DNA of 64,000 nt, taken from Ypsolopha sequella (Eukaryota > Arthropoda > Insecta > Lepidoptera > Ypsolophidae). A program made the position numbers and the translations under genes. Numbering within the stretch: the stretch's first letter is position 1; each line of letters starts with the position of its first letter. Shown in pieces: positions 35,180-48,664 of this stretch. The stretch lies in assembly GCA_934047225.1 (NCBI GenBank), contig OW203986.1:16805221-16869220 (forward strand). Reading direction: 5' to 3'. A model generated the notes under the pieces. It did no database searches. It saw only the letters and a program-made list of their open reading frames with translations, and had not been told where the DNA came from.

Positions 35180-38100
35180 TATTAGCTTATACTTTTAGCA
35201 AGGGCCGTATTTGGTAAACATATATTATTATGCAATTTACTTGTTAGATGAATAGCATATTCTTGAAACGGCTTAGACATCATATTTACAAAAAAAATGT
35301 ATAGTAAACTAATATAAGGTAACTGTTGTATAAGCTGTACAGCTCTGTAGATTCAAAATTACCTGTGAATTATGTTGGGAACCTATTTTGCTTCAACGTA
35401 TGAAATATGTTCCAAGTATCTTCGGTCAATTAAAGTTTATATATACTGGTATATAATATAATGTAAATGTTATCGTTACAACGTTGCCAAATGCTATTTA
35501 TGTATAAGAACGTACCTATATAGATTTATAGATAGAAATCACTGTAAATATAATCGATAAGTTAAAGCGATGGAGTGTCCTTTTAATATCCAAGAGTGTA
35601 AACTTTCGTAGAGAAATATTTTGTCCTGCCCGTTACAGATATTCAGTTAAGTCAAACTATTTCATTAGAATGTACATACTATTTGAATTTGTTTGAATTT
35701 TATTGTTTGAATAAGAAATCAAGTTTTCTTTCTGAAATAAAATTTACTTTACATTATGCCAAAAAATATATTTTACATGGTTTCTCTACAAAAGATCTAA
35801 GTAAAAATATGTACGAGTAACTTATTAATATGCGTCCATGTCCAACTGAACATTAATTACACGAAGGGATATGTCGGAATTAGAATTTGTCAAGACTACG
35901 AAGAAATGGGTCAACAAAAGCTATGGAGTCGTACGCTATTCCGTAGGATATGTTTGCAATCGACGTGTATTCTCATTTTGCTAAGGAAAAACATTATCGT
36001 GCAATTTATTAATTTGCTACGCCGTAGCATTGTCGGTTTACATGACTGGATCAGTAAACGTGATAATAATTTATATTATATAAGTAAGTATGGGAGTATG
36101 CTATTTTTCCCCCAATAATACTGAAGTTTGCCGAAGTTAAAGAAATAGTTAAATTCCTGGCTGAAATTGAAAGTCCATGCTGTTCTCTAGGAAGAAACTA
36201 AGTCCACTTAGATGTTTTCACCACTAATGCTCTGCAAGTAAGTTTTCTTTAACTTGAAATGCGAGACGTTGTTTCGAGTTACAGACCTAGGGAGGTAAGT
36301 AAATTCTAAAATTGAAAGAGGCTCCCTTACGTTCAACAACTGTGAGTCACTTGTCTAGGTAAATGCCAATGGAAATTCATTGTTTCATTTAATTTAATAG
36401 GTTATTAGGCAAAATGAAATCTTTCAACGACGCTTGAAAGTTATACAATAAATTGGTTTTATTTTTCTGGACAGCACGGTTGCATGAAAAAAGAAATAGT
36501 CGTATGTAAAAATTGGCAACACTATAAAATTTCTTGTTGAATACGTTGTTGCAAACATATTTTTGTAAGATTTTTTATTTTCTCGCATTAATAAGTTAAT
36601 TACAATTACACCCTGAAACTATAAGCACCAATTGATCACTCACCTCCCTTGTCTAGCCATTTAATATTGTTCAACTATTTTATAATATTTATAACTGTTC
36701 AGCACAGATTTATTGCCAAGAAAAATAAAACATAAATGTTATTTATTTGGCAAGAAAGTAAATGTATACTTACAGTTTTAATGTTTTAAAACGATATCTG
36801 CATATCCCTCGTGTGGTCACCTGATATTTGCCATATTACCTACGCACTTACCTTATCAAGCATTGTACTGAACTTAAAGAGAGTAGGTAATGAAGTGAAT
36901 AAAGCTTGTTTTAAAAAAAAAAACTGTTTTATTTTTCATTATTTATTTCAAAGATTTTAGTTTTAATTTTTATTTTCAAATTCTTACCAAACGAAAGCTC
37001 AGAATATTTGTGATGCTGCGTATTTCTTTTTATTTATTACTGTCTGGCTTACCGTTATACTATCTGGCAATACAGATCTGCCACAAATATAATACGCATA
37101 AAAATAGCCAACTGACCGATTGGACGAGCGCTGTGTCATAGATTGTATAAAAAGCGTTAGGATATACGGCCTTTGGCGAAGAGTAGCGGAGATAACTATT
37201 CGTATTATTTAAATGGTCCTACTGTAAATATTTAAGAGTGCATTAAAAATCAAAAAAGATCAACTAAAACAAATTTCAAGTAAACAAATATTAGAAAAAA
37301 TTCCTCGGTGCGCTACCGACTAAACCACCGAGGTTCTTATCTAGAACGACGAAGTTTTCCACCATATCTGTATACCGAGTTTTTTATAACTACTTGATCA
37401 GCCTGTTACGAATATACTGTACTTAGATATTTATAAACATTGAAGCTATGTTTATTTACATTAAGCCATTAAGCTATTTATTGTAGTTATTTTAATCTCA
37501 TATGTGTTTCATCATAGCATCACTAGGCTGAGCTGAAAATCGGCGGCTACCTGCATGTGTGTCAGCTAGCTGTAAGCCAAGCTCAGACTTTTTTGTCTTT
37601 TCACTTATGTATCATTTTTATTTTGTGTGTTAGCACATTTGTGAAGAAAAATAAAGTTTATTTTATTTTATTTAAATTTATGTGTCAACTTTGACGAAAG
37701 CAGATTTGTTTCAAATTCTAAGTTGTCAGATCAATTTATGTTAGGGATTTTCCTTAATACTAGCTGGGACCGACCTTGCAAACAATCTGTGGTGAGTCTT
37801 CGGAGATTTAGGCCAGACTTGCGGCTCCAAACAGCTCCAAAGTATGTATGATGGCTCACCAACTTGCTCTCGTAAGCCAATCTAACTTCTTTTAAATGTG
37901 TTTTTGATGCTGGCCCCGCGCCTTCCGACCATAGATTTTGTAGTCAATCAACTTTTGATTGATGAAGATTTAAGACTTATCTCGGATTAGTAGACACTGA
38001 GTTACGGGCGTTATAAGTAAGATAATCAAAAAAGTTAATCATTTAAATAATCTCTTCGATTTGAATAGATAAACCTGAAACTGATGTTTAGAGAATTAAT

Positions 38101-39205
38101 TACATTTTGGGTCTAAACAATACTAATTAATTACGTATAAATTCTTGTATCTGTTTTATATTTCAATGTAAGTGCTTTTTCTAGATGTCGTGGTAATTCA
38201 AATATAGATTTTAAAGTCATTTTACTTTTTCAAGTAATTGTACGTGAACTTAAGTTTTATTTTAAAAATAAACAAAACCTAAACTGTATACACATACTCG
38301 TATCTTATGTTACATAACTATTCTGACAAAGCCTTACGTTATTATGATAGTTTTGATAATTAGATAGAACTAAAAATATACAAATTTTCAAAGTCAAAAT
38401 GTATTTAAATTGAATTAAACCATTACGGCCATCTTAAATTGACATCCCAAAACCGATGTTACAATAACTCATTAAAAAATCAATCAGCTCCACGCAATAA
38501 ATCAAACAAGTTAAACCACTATTTACTTTTATTATTAACGACACTGGATCCCCAAAACACCCGCAAATTAAGCTCGTCAATGACGATCGCTAATTCACTC
38601 AACAAACATGCACTTGAGAAATTCTCGCCATTCAATATCGACCTTTAATTCTACCAGTTTAGAGTTAAAATTAGATTACTTTTCTGTCCGTAAGATAGGT
38701 CGTTTTTGAGTGGGAAAGTTGTTTGTAACAGTAGCCTCATTACTTAACTGCGGCGCGGTGGGCGTGGCTTCCGCCGGAACCGGATATTATGGGGCGACAA
38801 ATAATCGCTTACTGAAAGTGCTCCAGAATTGAAGGTGCTGTAAATAACCCTTTCAATGGTTGGTTAAGGTTGGGATGAAAGAGTTAAATACGATTATTTT
38901 TGTAACGTTCAAATGTATGCCTTATTTATGTGATCGAGAGATGTGAGAATGGAAATAAAAAGGAAAGCTAGAAGCCCAAATTTGAAAGTTAGTAAGAGAA
39001 AAAATTTGAAAAAATTTGAAAGTTAGTAAAAGTCTAGTAAGAGAAGGCCGCCGTTAATATAATAAAAAAATAGTTGTTCAGTAAGGTGTATAATATTTTT
39101 CTAAATATTATACTTGAAATTCATTCATAACCTTTCACATTTAACCCGATATTTCAATGTATATTTCAAGAGCAGTCACTTTTAATTTTTTTTTTATTTT
39201 TTATC
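35180..39205. other. No gene seen
   Basis: About 4 kb of AT-rich sequence. A tRNA-like piece near 37306-37345 (minus, 'ccgaggttctt' with 'gcgctaccgactaaacc') is the only recognisable signal. Small reading frames here have no family resemblance. Confidence 0.5.
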
Positions 39206-39211
39206 TGTCAA

Positions 39212-39725
39212 GCAGCGGTAGCTCAGGGGTAGAATGCTGACCTCTCAATGTTGAGATACAGGTTCCATCCCTGGTCGGGCATGCCAATGAGTGAGTTTTT
39301 CGTAATTTATGTGCATACTAAAGCCGATTTTGAAGGCTTTAATTTTAGTTTTAGTGCTGTTAAAACTAAATTTTCTTCATTGCAAAATTGTTCTTAATTG
39401 TTAAGGACAGAAGGTAAATTACTTTCGGAACAATTAAATTTTGACGGCACTAAAACAAAAATTAAAGCTTTCAGAATCGGCTTTAATATTTGTCTTACAT
39501 ACCACTTGCTGAACGGTGAAGGAAAACATCGTAAGAAAACCTGCATGCTCTAAAAATGCTTGTATTTGTGCCCGAAGAACGGCGATAGGGTTCACCAAAC
39601 ATCATGTTGGGACGTAATAATCGTCGGTAAAACGCGGGTATACCGAGTGTGAACTGCGTTTTGCATTTCATAGTTCCCACTCGGAACACCTCTGACATCC
39701 AATCGGGGATTCATGTCATGACCAT
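39212..39725 (+). mobile_element. tRNA-headed SINE, near full length
   Basis: Head: GGTAGCTCAGGGGTAGAATGC (box A) and GGTTCCATCCCTGG (box B region). Body: shared segments 'gaacggtgaaggaaaacatcg', TAATAATCGTCGG and AACACCTCTGACATCC. It ends near 'catgtcatgacc'. Fragments of the same family are at 57193-57540 (minus), 57908-58033 (minus), 60318-60345 and 62296-62423. Confidence 0.65.
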
Positions 39726-39729
39726 ATAC

Positions 39730-40288
39730 AGTAGAGCCACTGAGTGATGGCACTTATGACAGCTGCATTTAGTGATGAGGTACATTTCAAATTTCGGTTA
39801 AAAATAAAAATCAAGTGTGAGTTTATTCAACATTAGACACGTCATTCAACATTTAACATAATGATACAAAAGGAAAATGTGCCAAAACCAGTGGCGTAGC
39901 TATCGGAGGGCTATGCGGTGTAGTGCCCCGGGGCCCCCAAGAGATGTTTAAATATCTAAATCGAAAAAAGTATTTTACTATCATTTATTTTCGTTTAGTT
40001 TAACTTCGTCATTGTTTTGTTTTTAATTAAATATTATTGCGTAACTTGGCGACCTCAAACACGACTTATAGAAAAAGGAGAAACTTATTAAAAAAAAACT
40101 TTGTTTCTATACGAATTCTATTGCACAATAAAGCAACATTCAAATCGAAAAATAATAACCGAAACAAGTAGTACATCACTACCAACAATGAAGTATTACA
40201 TTTTTTAATTCACACTTGCTTATAAATAATTACGATACTTTGTAGGCATTTAAACGTCATATAGGCGCCATCACTCAGTGGCTCTACT
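39730..40288. mobile_element. DNA element with 22-base terminal inverted repeats
   Basis: AGTAGAGCCACTGAGTGATGG at 39730-39750 is matched by the exact complement at 40267-40288. It is 559 bases long and non-coding. It contains a GC-rich stretch (cagtggcgtagctatcgg) at 39890-39945. It directly follows the SINE. Confidence 0.65.
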
Positions 40289-40392
40289 TTAATATATATT
40301 TTATATTCCTTTATCTGTCATTAATTTATTCTGTATTCGACTGCCGACGAATCCATAGGAGTCAAAATATATAATATTATTTGTTTTTTGTT

Positions 40393-40670
40393 ATAATATT
40401 ATATAAGGTCTTTCAATTTAAATGGAAAGTAATTTAAGAGGTGATTCAGTATCGTTAATACATCACATGCCACTGCAAAACACTTTTTCTTCTCTCTTCT
40501 CAGTACAAAGTGGTCCGATCAGCTGACTCAGTTTGTATGGACAAGTGAAGAAAAAGTTCGCGCAAAAAAAGTACTTTGCAGTGGAATGTGATGTATTACC
40601 GATACTGAATCACCTTCTAAATTACTTTCCATTTAAATTAAATTAAATTAAAGACCTTATATAATATTAT
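40393..40670. mobile_element. MITE with ~110-base inverted repeats
   Basis: ATAATATTATATAAGGTCTT opens and its complement closes the element. Pairing continues through AATGGAAAGTAATTTA and GATTCAGTATCG to ATGTGATG. A single-stranded copy would form a long hairpin. Confidence 0.75.
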
Positions 40671-40679
40671 CCAAAAATA

Positions 40680-42380
40680 AAAAATCCGTCTAAATGTAAT
40701 AATAAATAAAATACTTATTTAAATTATCTTTCATTACTATTATAACGCCAATAACGGAAGATACCATGAACTTGTCCACAAACACCACACCACAACTTCC
40801 GTAGCTAATCACCCAATCACCTAAACTTTCTTCCCAAATGCGATTCTTATCAGCAAACCTTACGTCCCCGATTCCTTATTTTCACACAGAAAAACGCATT
40901 TCGGAACCTCGATCTGATCCAACCCCTCCATCGATCACACAACTGATAACAACGTTAAAAGAAAATTATTGAGGTTCCGCTACCCCATAAGTTTTAACTT
41001 TCGACGTCCTCTTTTAAGAGGCAACGATATCTATCTAGAGAAGAAAAGCCATAAATTGCGTATCTGAAAGAAAACCCATTTCAACGCTCCAAATCTATTC
41101 ATAAATGCGTGCTCAAATAACTATATTCGGCTTCAAAGCCACAAACTGATTAAATTAAACCCTCCAAGACATTAGGAGACGATGTTTTCCAGCTGACCGA
41201 TTCGTGGGTTCTTGTTTCGTTGCGGGGGTCTATAATTTTCATGAGTCAAATTAATCCTGGCACGGTCGGTCGTCGGCAGCGTAGGATCGCCGGCGGTCAG
41301 CCGCGTTCTCGCATACTAATGCTATTGTTTATCGAAGGGGGCTAATCTCAGCGCACCAGCCATCACTGTCCACCCTCAAAATTATAAAGGATCACTTTCA
41401 GCTCGCCTAATCCGATGCCGACCGTCTCGATCAACGGTACGTGTCCGGAGTGTTGAGCTCACAGATGTAGCCTCGTCCACAACTCGAGATACCCCTTTTT
41501 ATTAAAATCTCGTCCTTATGCCTCGTGCGATGTGCTCTAAGAAGCATCTTTAGCTGCGGACTACGGTACACACCGAGGACAAATTCAAACAAATCGTGGT
41601 GGCTTAAAAATAACCACCACGGCACCCGACGCATCCCTTGTCATGCGAAGGTACGGTCGCGGTAAGAAACACATCAAATCAGCTGTTTTTGTTTACCCAG
41701 AAATTATTATGAAAATCACACATTTCTGTACACTACTCCATTGCTCCGAATATTATGGCTAATATAACTTGGCAAATAAACTGCTCGATTACCACATTGT
41801 CAAAAGGCTGACCGTTCTGTTATTCTTCGCTTTATAGCCCACAATAAATAATTGCTAAGCAAACATAGTTCGAAAGCATAAAAATACTTATTGTGTTTAC
41901 ACAATAAACGAAGGAAAACGGCGTCTCCTACGCTAAAAGTTAGCAATCACATTCACATTTCCGCGGTCGTAACATGTGTAAAGCTGTAAAAGAGTCGTCT
42001 CACTCGTGAGTGATAATAAAGGTAACCCTCCGTGGTACCTTTATTGTTATCGAATAAAAATAATCCCGGGACTTTTCGGGATGATCGTAAATTATACCAC
42101 GGTTCAGCGCTACTGCATGCGGCAAGGGGAAAGGGAGGTGGGAAAGTGTCGGGGTCGCGCTCTCTTTTGCATGTACACACGATAAGTGACAAAATGCAAA
42201 ATCTGTCCCAGCTTCAAGAGCTTTTGGCAAACATCGAGTTTTTTTAATGTTTACTCCCCGCGTCTCTGATTTTTAAAGGGTTGTATTTAACAGATCATCA
42301 AAAAATACAACAAACAGCATCAAACAGCGTCTTAGGACGATGACGCGGCGTTCACCCGTGGACGTTTCCTTAAAATGAAA
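40680..42380. other. No gene seen
   Basis: Includes moderately GC-rich sequence near 41200-41650 and 42030-42240 without any recognisable protein or RNA. Confidence 0.45.
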
Positions 42381-42471
42381 CTCGCCTTGATAATGCCGAA
42401 ATTGTATCGGTGAAACGGTTGGCATAGTCAACAATTATACGTGAGTGTTAAAGCCGCATGTAATAATAATT
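42381..42471 (+). repeat. Half copy of the 27.6-kb ribozyme-like palindrome
   Basis: GCCTTGATAATGCCGAAATT and TATCGGTGAAACGGTTGGCA are identical to 27660-27701. The right arm follows (GAGTGTTAAAGCCGCATGTA), but the left arm is lost. Confidence 0.65.
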
Positions 42472-42526
42472 TTCCGGTAATATTGAATTTTAGGCGTTTT
42501 GAGTTTTAGCATTAGCCCATGTGTGT

Positions 42527-42572
42527 TATCATAATTATCATTATCATTATCATAATTATCATTATTATAGTT
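42527..42572 (+). repeat. Microsatellite (ATCATT-rich)
   Basis: Runs of ATCATT and ATAATT units. Simple repeat. Confidence 0.7.
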
Positions 42573-42579
42573 CATGCCA

Positions 42580-45220
42580 ACTTAGTAATTTAGATGCTAG
42601 ATAAGCATTTTTTAGATGGTCAACCTATTATTATTCATTTTGGAATACTTTTATTGAATACTCATAAATATACATACGAGTTTAACTAGAAGTATTATAT
42701 TATAAGCCTCGACTCAAGAAAATGAAATCATATCAACAAAGTCTGAAATAAACAGCGAAACTCGTTGCCTAAATTTGACAATAAAACCACAACCGTTTAA
42801 AACGCAACTAGATGGTAAAAAGTAAAAGTGTAACAATAAACAGTCCCTCCTCTCGTATTTTTGGCTGCTGAAAATCCACCGATACCGCCAGAAGTGGCAA
42901 GTGAACCTAATGAATTATTCATGTCGGCGGTGCGGTGCATGTTCTATCACTGTTTTATCTATTGTGGTTTTGTGAGGCTTACTCGACCCGCGCTCTACCG
43001 CTGCCTGTCCACGCCACGCTACGGTGCGTATTTCTTTGACTGTATTTTGTTATAAGGAACGACTCGACGAGTAAGTCTGAAAAGTAAGTATCGATTCAGG
43101 TTTCCTTGAACAACCTTAGAACCTTATGATTTGAGTATCAAGAAGGTCTGATAGAAACTGTTGCACATACGCTTCCAGGCAAAGAAGAATAACATATAAA
43201 AGAAACGGTGTGTAAATTTTATGGAAATTAAATATGTACAAAATACGCTTTAATTTTTTATCATAGACTCTACGCCACCATTGCTGTCCACCGCCACAAA
43301 AGGGTTAACTACCTTGTAGACAACACTTTTAGTGCTATTTAAGGCGTCTAGATAAGCTGCGTGTTGAAAATTAACCGAAATATAAATTGTTTACACCGGC
43401 TAACCGCTGCTTCTATTAATTTAATCTCTATTCCTTTTATGAACGTTTCATAATTTCATAAAACATTTTGGGGAGTTAGCTTACATAATAAGGTATATCG
43501 TTATAATGTCAGGCGGGGTTATTTCGATTACAAAATTAGATACGTAAACTTTAAGCATTTGCACTGTCGTTTGCAATTGCCCCCCCAGTTAATTTATATG
43601 ATAAATCGTTATAAATAAAAAATATACTTATTAAAAAGTCAAAAATAAACAATTTCTTAAGAAGAAACTAAAATAAATGGAATTTCTTCGCGGTAGAGTG
43701 ACATCAACTATTGAAAATATTAATTTGCCACTCGAAATTATGGTGATGACGTAAGATGATTAAGTTTCTTAAGACGAGGCCTAGCTTCTAAAGGTCTGAA
43801 AAAATATATTGAAAATTTACATTGATCAAGTATGTAGTTGACTCAGCATATTTATGCAAAAACTGTGCAATCCAACTACTTTCCAATAGACAGTAGTACT
43901 GATACTACATTATTTAATATAATCAACATAATAAAATCAACGGAATTTTATGAAAACATAAGTATTACATTTATGAGTGACGAACTTATATATAACTACT
44001 AATAAAGTAGTGGAAAAAGTCATGAATACCGAAATTTAAAATTTAATTGGATATTATATTGTTCTGAAGTCAAAACTATTTTTCTTTAAATTTTGGACTG
44101 TCTCTGTCTGTATGTTTGTTCCGTTTTAACTCCAGAACCACGCAGTTTTCTTTATTATGATTGTATCAATAAATAGGCTATAAGGGGTATTGATAAAATA
44201 ATCGCCAAGCTGAATACTGTCAATAATTGCAATACACTTCCACGTGTGTGAAGCTGCGGGCAAAAGCTAACAGCTGACAGAAAGCTTCGTCAATCAAACA
44301 GTTCATAAGTAAATAACTATAGTTTATTGAAAAGACAATTTGTTTTGAGGGTTCCGTACCCGAAGGGTGCCTATTACTAAGCTTCAGCTGTTACAGGTAG
44401 TCAGTTGAAATTTTCACAGAATACGGCAAATAATAAAATTGAAAAAAAAAAAGAAACCCAAGGGGGCCCCATACGAAACAAAACTCGAAAATTTTAACGT
44501 TATCATGTCCCCCCTTAGCGGTTAAGATATGAGGGTTCCGTAGTCAGCGGAAGGCCGCGTATTTTTTGCCAGGCGCTACCATTTTAGCGGGTTGTTTTTG
44601 TCGCTTTAATATTGTTATGGTATCTGTGTAGTTTTTATTTATCATTATATTTTTAGGGTTCCGTACCCGTATTGTGTGTGGTACCCTTTGTGCAAGAGTC
44701 CGACTCGCACTTACCCAATTTTTCTAACTGACCATAGACATATGTAACTACGAGTATACATATTGTTAGAATAGAAGTTTTTGCAATAAGTTGGAATAGC
44801 CCCGAGCGACCTTGCTTTATATTAATTAAATTAAATGTTTTAGTACCCATCTGTTTTTTATTTATTACGAAGGCTTTTAATTTTTATAAAGTTTCCTAGA
44901 GAAAGCTGGTGGCAGGTAGAAGTGACAAATATCCACCAGTGAGGGTGTGAAAAGAAATTGCGTTTTAGAAGGACTTGTCCTGAGTCCTGAGCAATAATAA
45001 AAGCTATGATTGCTGCAAAAGCTTTGAAGCCAATAAGGCTACCCTACTTACTTTCTTGTATACAGAGGAGGGATTTAGGTGTCGTATTTTATATAATACA
45101 AACATTTCTGAAAAATTTGTCTGTCTTCCTGAAAACGCACTGTGCGAGACGCAAAGTCGTCGCGGAAGCCTCTTCACTCACCCAGAAGAAGGCAGTCTGA
45201 ATCTGTTGAAACTGGTCGGC
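42580..45220. other. No gene seen; repeat relics
   Basis: Short reading frames near 42861-43055 have no family resemblance. 44349-44722 holds inverted pieces of the 'acggaaccctaa' family (GGGTTCCGTACC, AGTCCGACTCGCACTTACC). Confidence 0.45.
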
Positions 45221-45224
45221 TGTC

Positions 45225-45996
45225 ATTAAATTCAGAAACTTGCCCTATAGTCTAAGATCCGCACTAGAAACGACCTTCACCCATCTGTTTAATGGATAAA
45301 AAGTATTTTATATCAAATTTAATATGTTAGAAAATATATTTTGAGCAGGTCGTCTAAAAAATTCCTGGCAAGACTATGATTAATTAAAAATTTAAAACTG
45401 ACTTTTTATTAAATATTGCACTCATGAGTTTAACGAATAAATTTAATACCAACCGAAAGTATGAAGCCTATAGAATATACAAACGTTGGGTTGTCAATTT
45501 TTTTCCTGGCATAACTACTGGGTTGCCAGGTGTAAACAGGTAAATCGATATAGTTATTTTCAACTATGGGGATTAATAAATAAATCTTATATCAAAATGA
45601 GCGCTATTTAATTGCGATTGATATAAGATTTATTTATTAAACAGATAGGTGAAAATAACTATATCGATTTACCGTTTATACCTAACAATCCAGTAGTTAT
45701 GCCAGGAAAAAAAATGACAACCCAACGTTTGTATATTCTATAGGCTTCATACTTTCGGTTGGTATTAAATGTATTCGTAAAACTCATGGGTGCAATATTT
45801 AATAAAAAGTCAGTTTTCAATTTTTAATTAATCATGGTCTTGCCAGGAATTTTTTAGACAACTAACTCAAGATTATAATATTTTCTAATATATTAAATTT
45901 GCTATAAAATACTTTTCAATTTCATTCATTAAACAGATGGGTGAAGGTCGTTTCTAGAGCGGATCTTAGACTATAAGGCGAGTTTCTGAATTTAAT
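45225..45996. repeat. 772-base foldback element (long palindrome)
   Basis: Each arm is about 370 bases and the unpaired centre is about 23 bases (45596-45618). The outer ends ATTAAATTCAGAAACTTGCC and GGCGAGTTTCTGAATTTAAT pair, as do CCAACCGAAAGTATGAAGCC and its complement, and ATCGATATAGTTATTTTCA and its complement. By eye the arms are roughly 90-95 % alike. A third copy of the outer right arm is at 46035-46135. Confidence 0.85.
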
Positions 45997-46034
45997 AATT
46001 AGCCGATACTTAATTATTGCAAAACGGCACACCT

Positions 46035-46135
46035 CACTCAAGATATATTTTCTAATATATTAAATTTGATATAAAATACTTTTAAATTTCATCCATTAAA
46101 CAGATGGGTGAAGGTCGTTTCTAGTGCGAATCCTC
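46035..46135 (+). repeat. Partial duplicate of the foldback right arm
   Basis: Repeats TTTCTAATATATTAAATTTG and CAGATGGGTGAAGGTCGTTT from 45880-45960 in the same orientation. Confidence 0.7.
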
Positions 46136-46332
46136 TACCATTAAGTCAAGCTTTGGTGAGCCACAGTGACTATACAGCCAGGTTGTAAGACTGTCTCGTA
46201 AACAAGATAAAGCCGAGGCAGCACAGCGGCAACGCACAAAACAGATACTCGTAAATCTGCGCAGATTTCATTGCACGCCTTTACTCTCGCGCCATGATCT
46301 TGTGGCCAATCTTTTTTGAGATTTAAGTGCTT

Positions 46333-47035
46333 TTTAGGATTCCGTAGCCAAAAGGCCAAACGAAGATTCTTTTCTTTTATCCCAACTCTATTAATAATAC
46401 TCGCTGTGCGTCTCTTCGTACATCCTTCCTTATGTCACAGCTCTTTAGCTCGTATTATTATAGCTTACTCCATAGCTACAGACCTGTTGTTTGGATATTT
46501 TGTGTAGAATATTGACCCAAAACCGTTTGTATTTATAAATTTAAATTAATAATTTTTAGTGAAAGTTTCCGCTACATGAAAAAAATTACGAATAAAAATG
46601 CTTCTTACCCTAGCATGTGGGGTTTCATTGTCTAGAGCTCATTGAGTTGAGTACAAATATATTTTTTATTATATTTTATTTTTAAAAATAAAGAAATGGG
46701 GGCCGTTTTAGTTTTTGAGTTGGTTTATTGGTCTAAGGTTTAACTTGTGGACAATTATTGCTGAGGGGTCTATCTGAAAAATTAAACTAGTTAGGAACTT
46801 GGCATTTTTGTATCTTATGTACCATATTTAAATAAAATACAAATACTTTAATTAAATTTTAGATGGAGTAGTAAGTGACCAATTTTATTTTATTTCATAC
46901 AGTGTAGGTGAATGTACGAAACAACACTGCAAAATAAAGATTGTAACTTTTTTTTTTATTTTATTTCGGTCTACTAACGTATTATAATGCTACGGAACCC
47001 TCAGGACGCGAGACCTAGTCGCATTTTACCGGTTT
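46333..47035 (-). repeat. 'acggaaccctaa' family element, minus strand
   Basis: Right end reads as the complement of AACCGGTAAAATGCGACTAG; left end TTAGGATTCCGTAGCC. Matches the ends of 9841-10643 in reverse. Confidence 0.55.
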
Positions 47036-47739
47036 TCCTTTTTAGCTGTGTTCGCGTATGTTGGTTAAGTGGAACAGAAAAGGTTAGAGTGAGCATTAGA
47101 ATTGCTCTTGCAAATGTTTTGTTATCTTTATTTGCAAACTTCAAGCTCTAAGTTGACATAAAATAACTTCGTGTGTTGTTGAAATCGGGTTGATTGTGAG
47201 TACCAACTGATTATTGTCAAAATAAAAATGCGAAAGTTCTCTAAAGAAATTGTAACATTGGCTTAGTAAATGCACTTCACTTTGAATTCCAACATCCAAA
47301 AACAGCTTTTATTTTTGTCTACCTAGCTCACAAAATAAGCTTTCAGAGCAAACCAGGGAAAGTTCATAATCTGTACAGACGTGAAAACATGTAAGTTCGC
47401 CGAAACGTGTGGAGATATAAGCCGAAGTTAAGCCGATAGTGTTATTAGGAAGAGCACATGTTTTACGTCTCAACATGCCATAAGTTGGCAGTGACGATGG
47501 AGAGGGATGAGTTACATTTTGTTAAACAGGTAGTGGTACGACCAGAAAGTTTTTTTTTACCTACGAAATGTCTGTTTTGTTTCGTTTTTAGGGTTTCGTA
47601 ACCCAAGGGCAAAAGCCCTATTAATGTCACTCTGCTGTCCGTCTGGTCTGTTTGTCTATCTGTCGGTCCATCCGTATATCACAGGTATCTAGTCTCTTGG
47701 ACGGAATGAGATAGTGAGCAGAAAATGTTTGTATGTTAT

Positions 47740-48202
47740 TGTTACGTAGGACGCAAGGACAAGAAACGCTGCGCTGCGCTAGTGGCGGAAACTGGCAGAT
47801 CTGTTCCAGAAAGTTCTACAACTTACTCGACGGACTTGCGAGAACATTCCATAGTTTTCTAGAAGGATAGTGTCGTATTGGAATATTGGAGGTCGTTCCC
47901 GACCATGCTAGAATGTTCTCGATTCGCATCGAAGTTTCTGGAACTTTTGGCTCAGCGTATAAATACGGGGCCGCCTGCGCTGTAAATCAGTTGTGTTCTG
48001 ATAGCGATACCACAAAGATCACTTTATTATGCGATATGACTAAAGCAAGTAAAAGTTAGTTAAGGACGTTCAAAAATTACTGCGATTAATTGCGATTACT
48101 GCGATTAAGCGATTACTGTTATTTGTGATTATCTAAATAAAGTGCCAGTGTGTTGGTGTAAATTGGTATAAATTTATTTATCCCGAACCCGAGCTCGTAA
48201 CA
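47740..48202 (+). mobile_element. Solo LTR with core promoter
   Basis: 463 bases beginning TGTTACGTAGGACG and ending GAGCTCGTAACA, with 7-base inverted ends TGTTACG/CGTAACA. No internal retroviral coding region is adjacent on either side. The flanking pentamers (gttat, taatg) do not match, so the target duplication has decayed or the element arose by ectopic recombination. A Gypsy or Pao origin is likely from the end sequence but unproven. Confidence 0.7.
47958..47993 (+). promoter_or_regulatory. Core promoter in the solo LTR: TATA box and initiator
   Basis: TATAAATA at 47958-47965 and TCAGTTG (arthropod initiator TCAGT) at 47987-47993; the spacing of about 30 bases is canonical. AATAAA at about 48137 is a candidate poly(A) signal within the same LTR. 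Confidence 0.6.
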
Positions 48203-48664
48203 TAATGAAGAATGTTGACTCAAAACCGAATTTTTAATTAATAAATAATTAAATTATTTTTTAAAAAGAAGAGGGATTTTATTTCCTTTCCCTGGCATGT
48301 GGGGTGTCATTGCCTAAACTTGCATTGAGTAGAGTATAAAGGTTTTTTATTTTATTTTTATCTTTAAAAATAAAGAATTGGGAGGCTATCGAAGTTGCAA
48401 TTTTTCTAACATTTTTGTGAAGTGGTCTAACTCAAAGACCGAATTTTATAGGAATTTGTAATTACTGAAAACGCCGATTTATATCGTAGTTTTGGGGTTA
48501 CGTCTCCTAATATTCAACCAACTTAATTTTGCAGTTTTGTTTCATACAACTTGTAAGTTATGATAAGTTTGTAATTTCTTTTTAATTATTTAAATATATT
48601 GAATTAATTAAATGGTACGGAACTCTTAGGGTGCGAATCCTATTCGCACTTGACCGGATTTTTT

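Larger units (their letters stand above)
47590..48660 (-). repeat. 'acggaaccctaa' family element split by a solo LTR
   Basis: Left piece begins TAGGGTTTCGTAACCC; right piece ends GGTACGGAACTCTTAGGG ... CGCACTTGACCGG. The LTR at 47740-48202 lies between, so the LTR is younger. Confidence 0.55.

Noticed and set aside
42861..43055. 64-codon frame with an open start
   Set aside because: No recognised domain; composition not distinguishable from chance.
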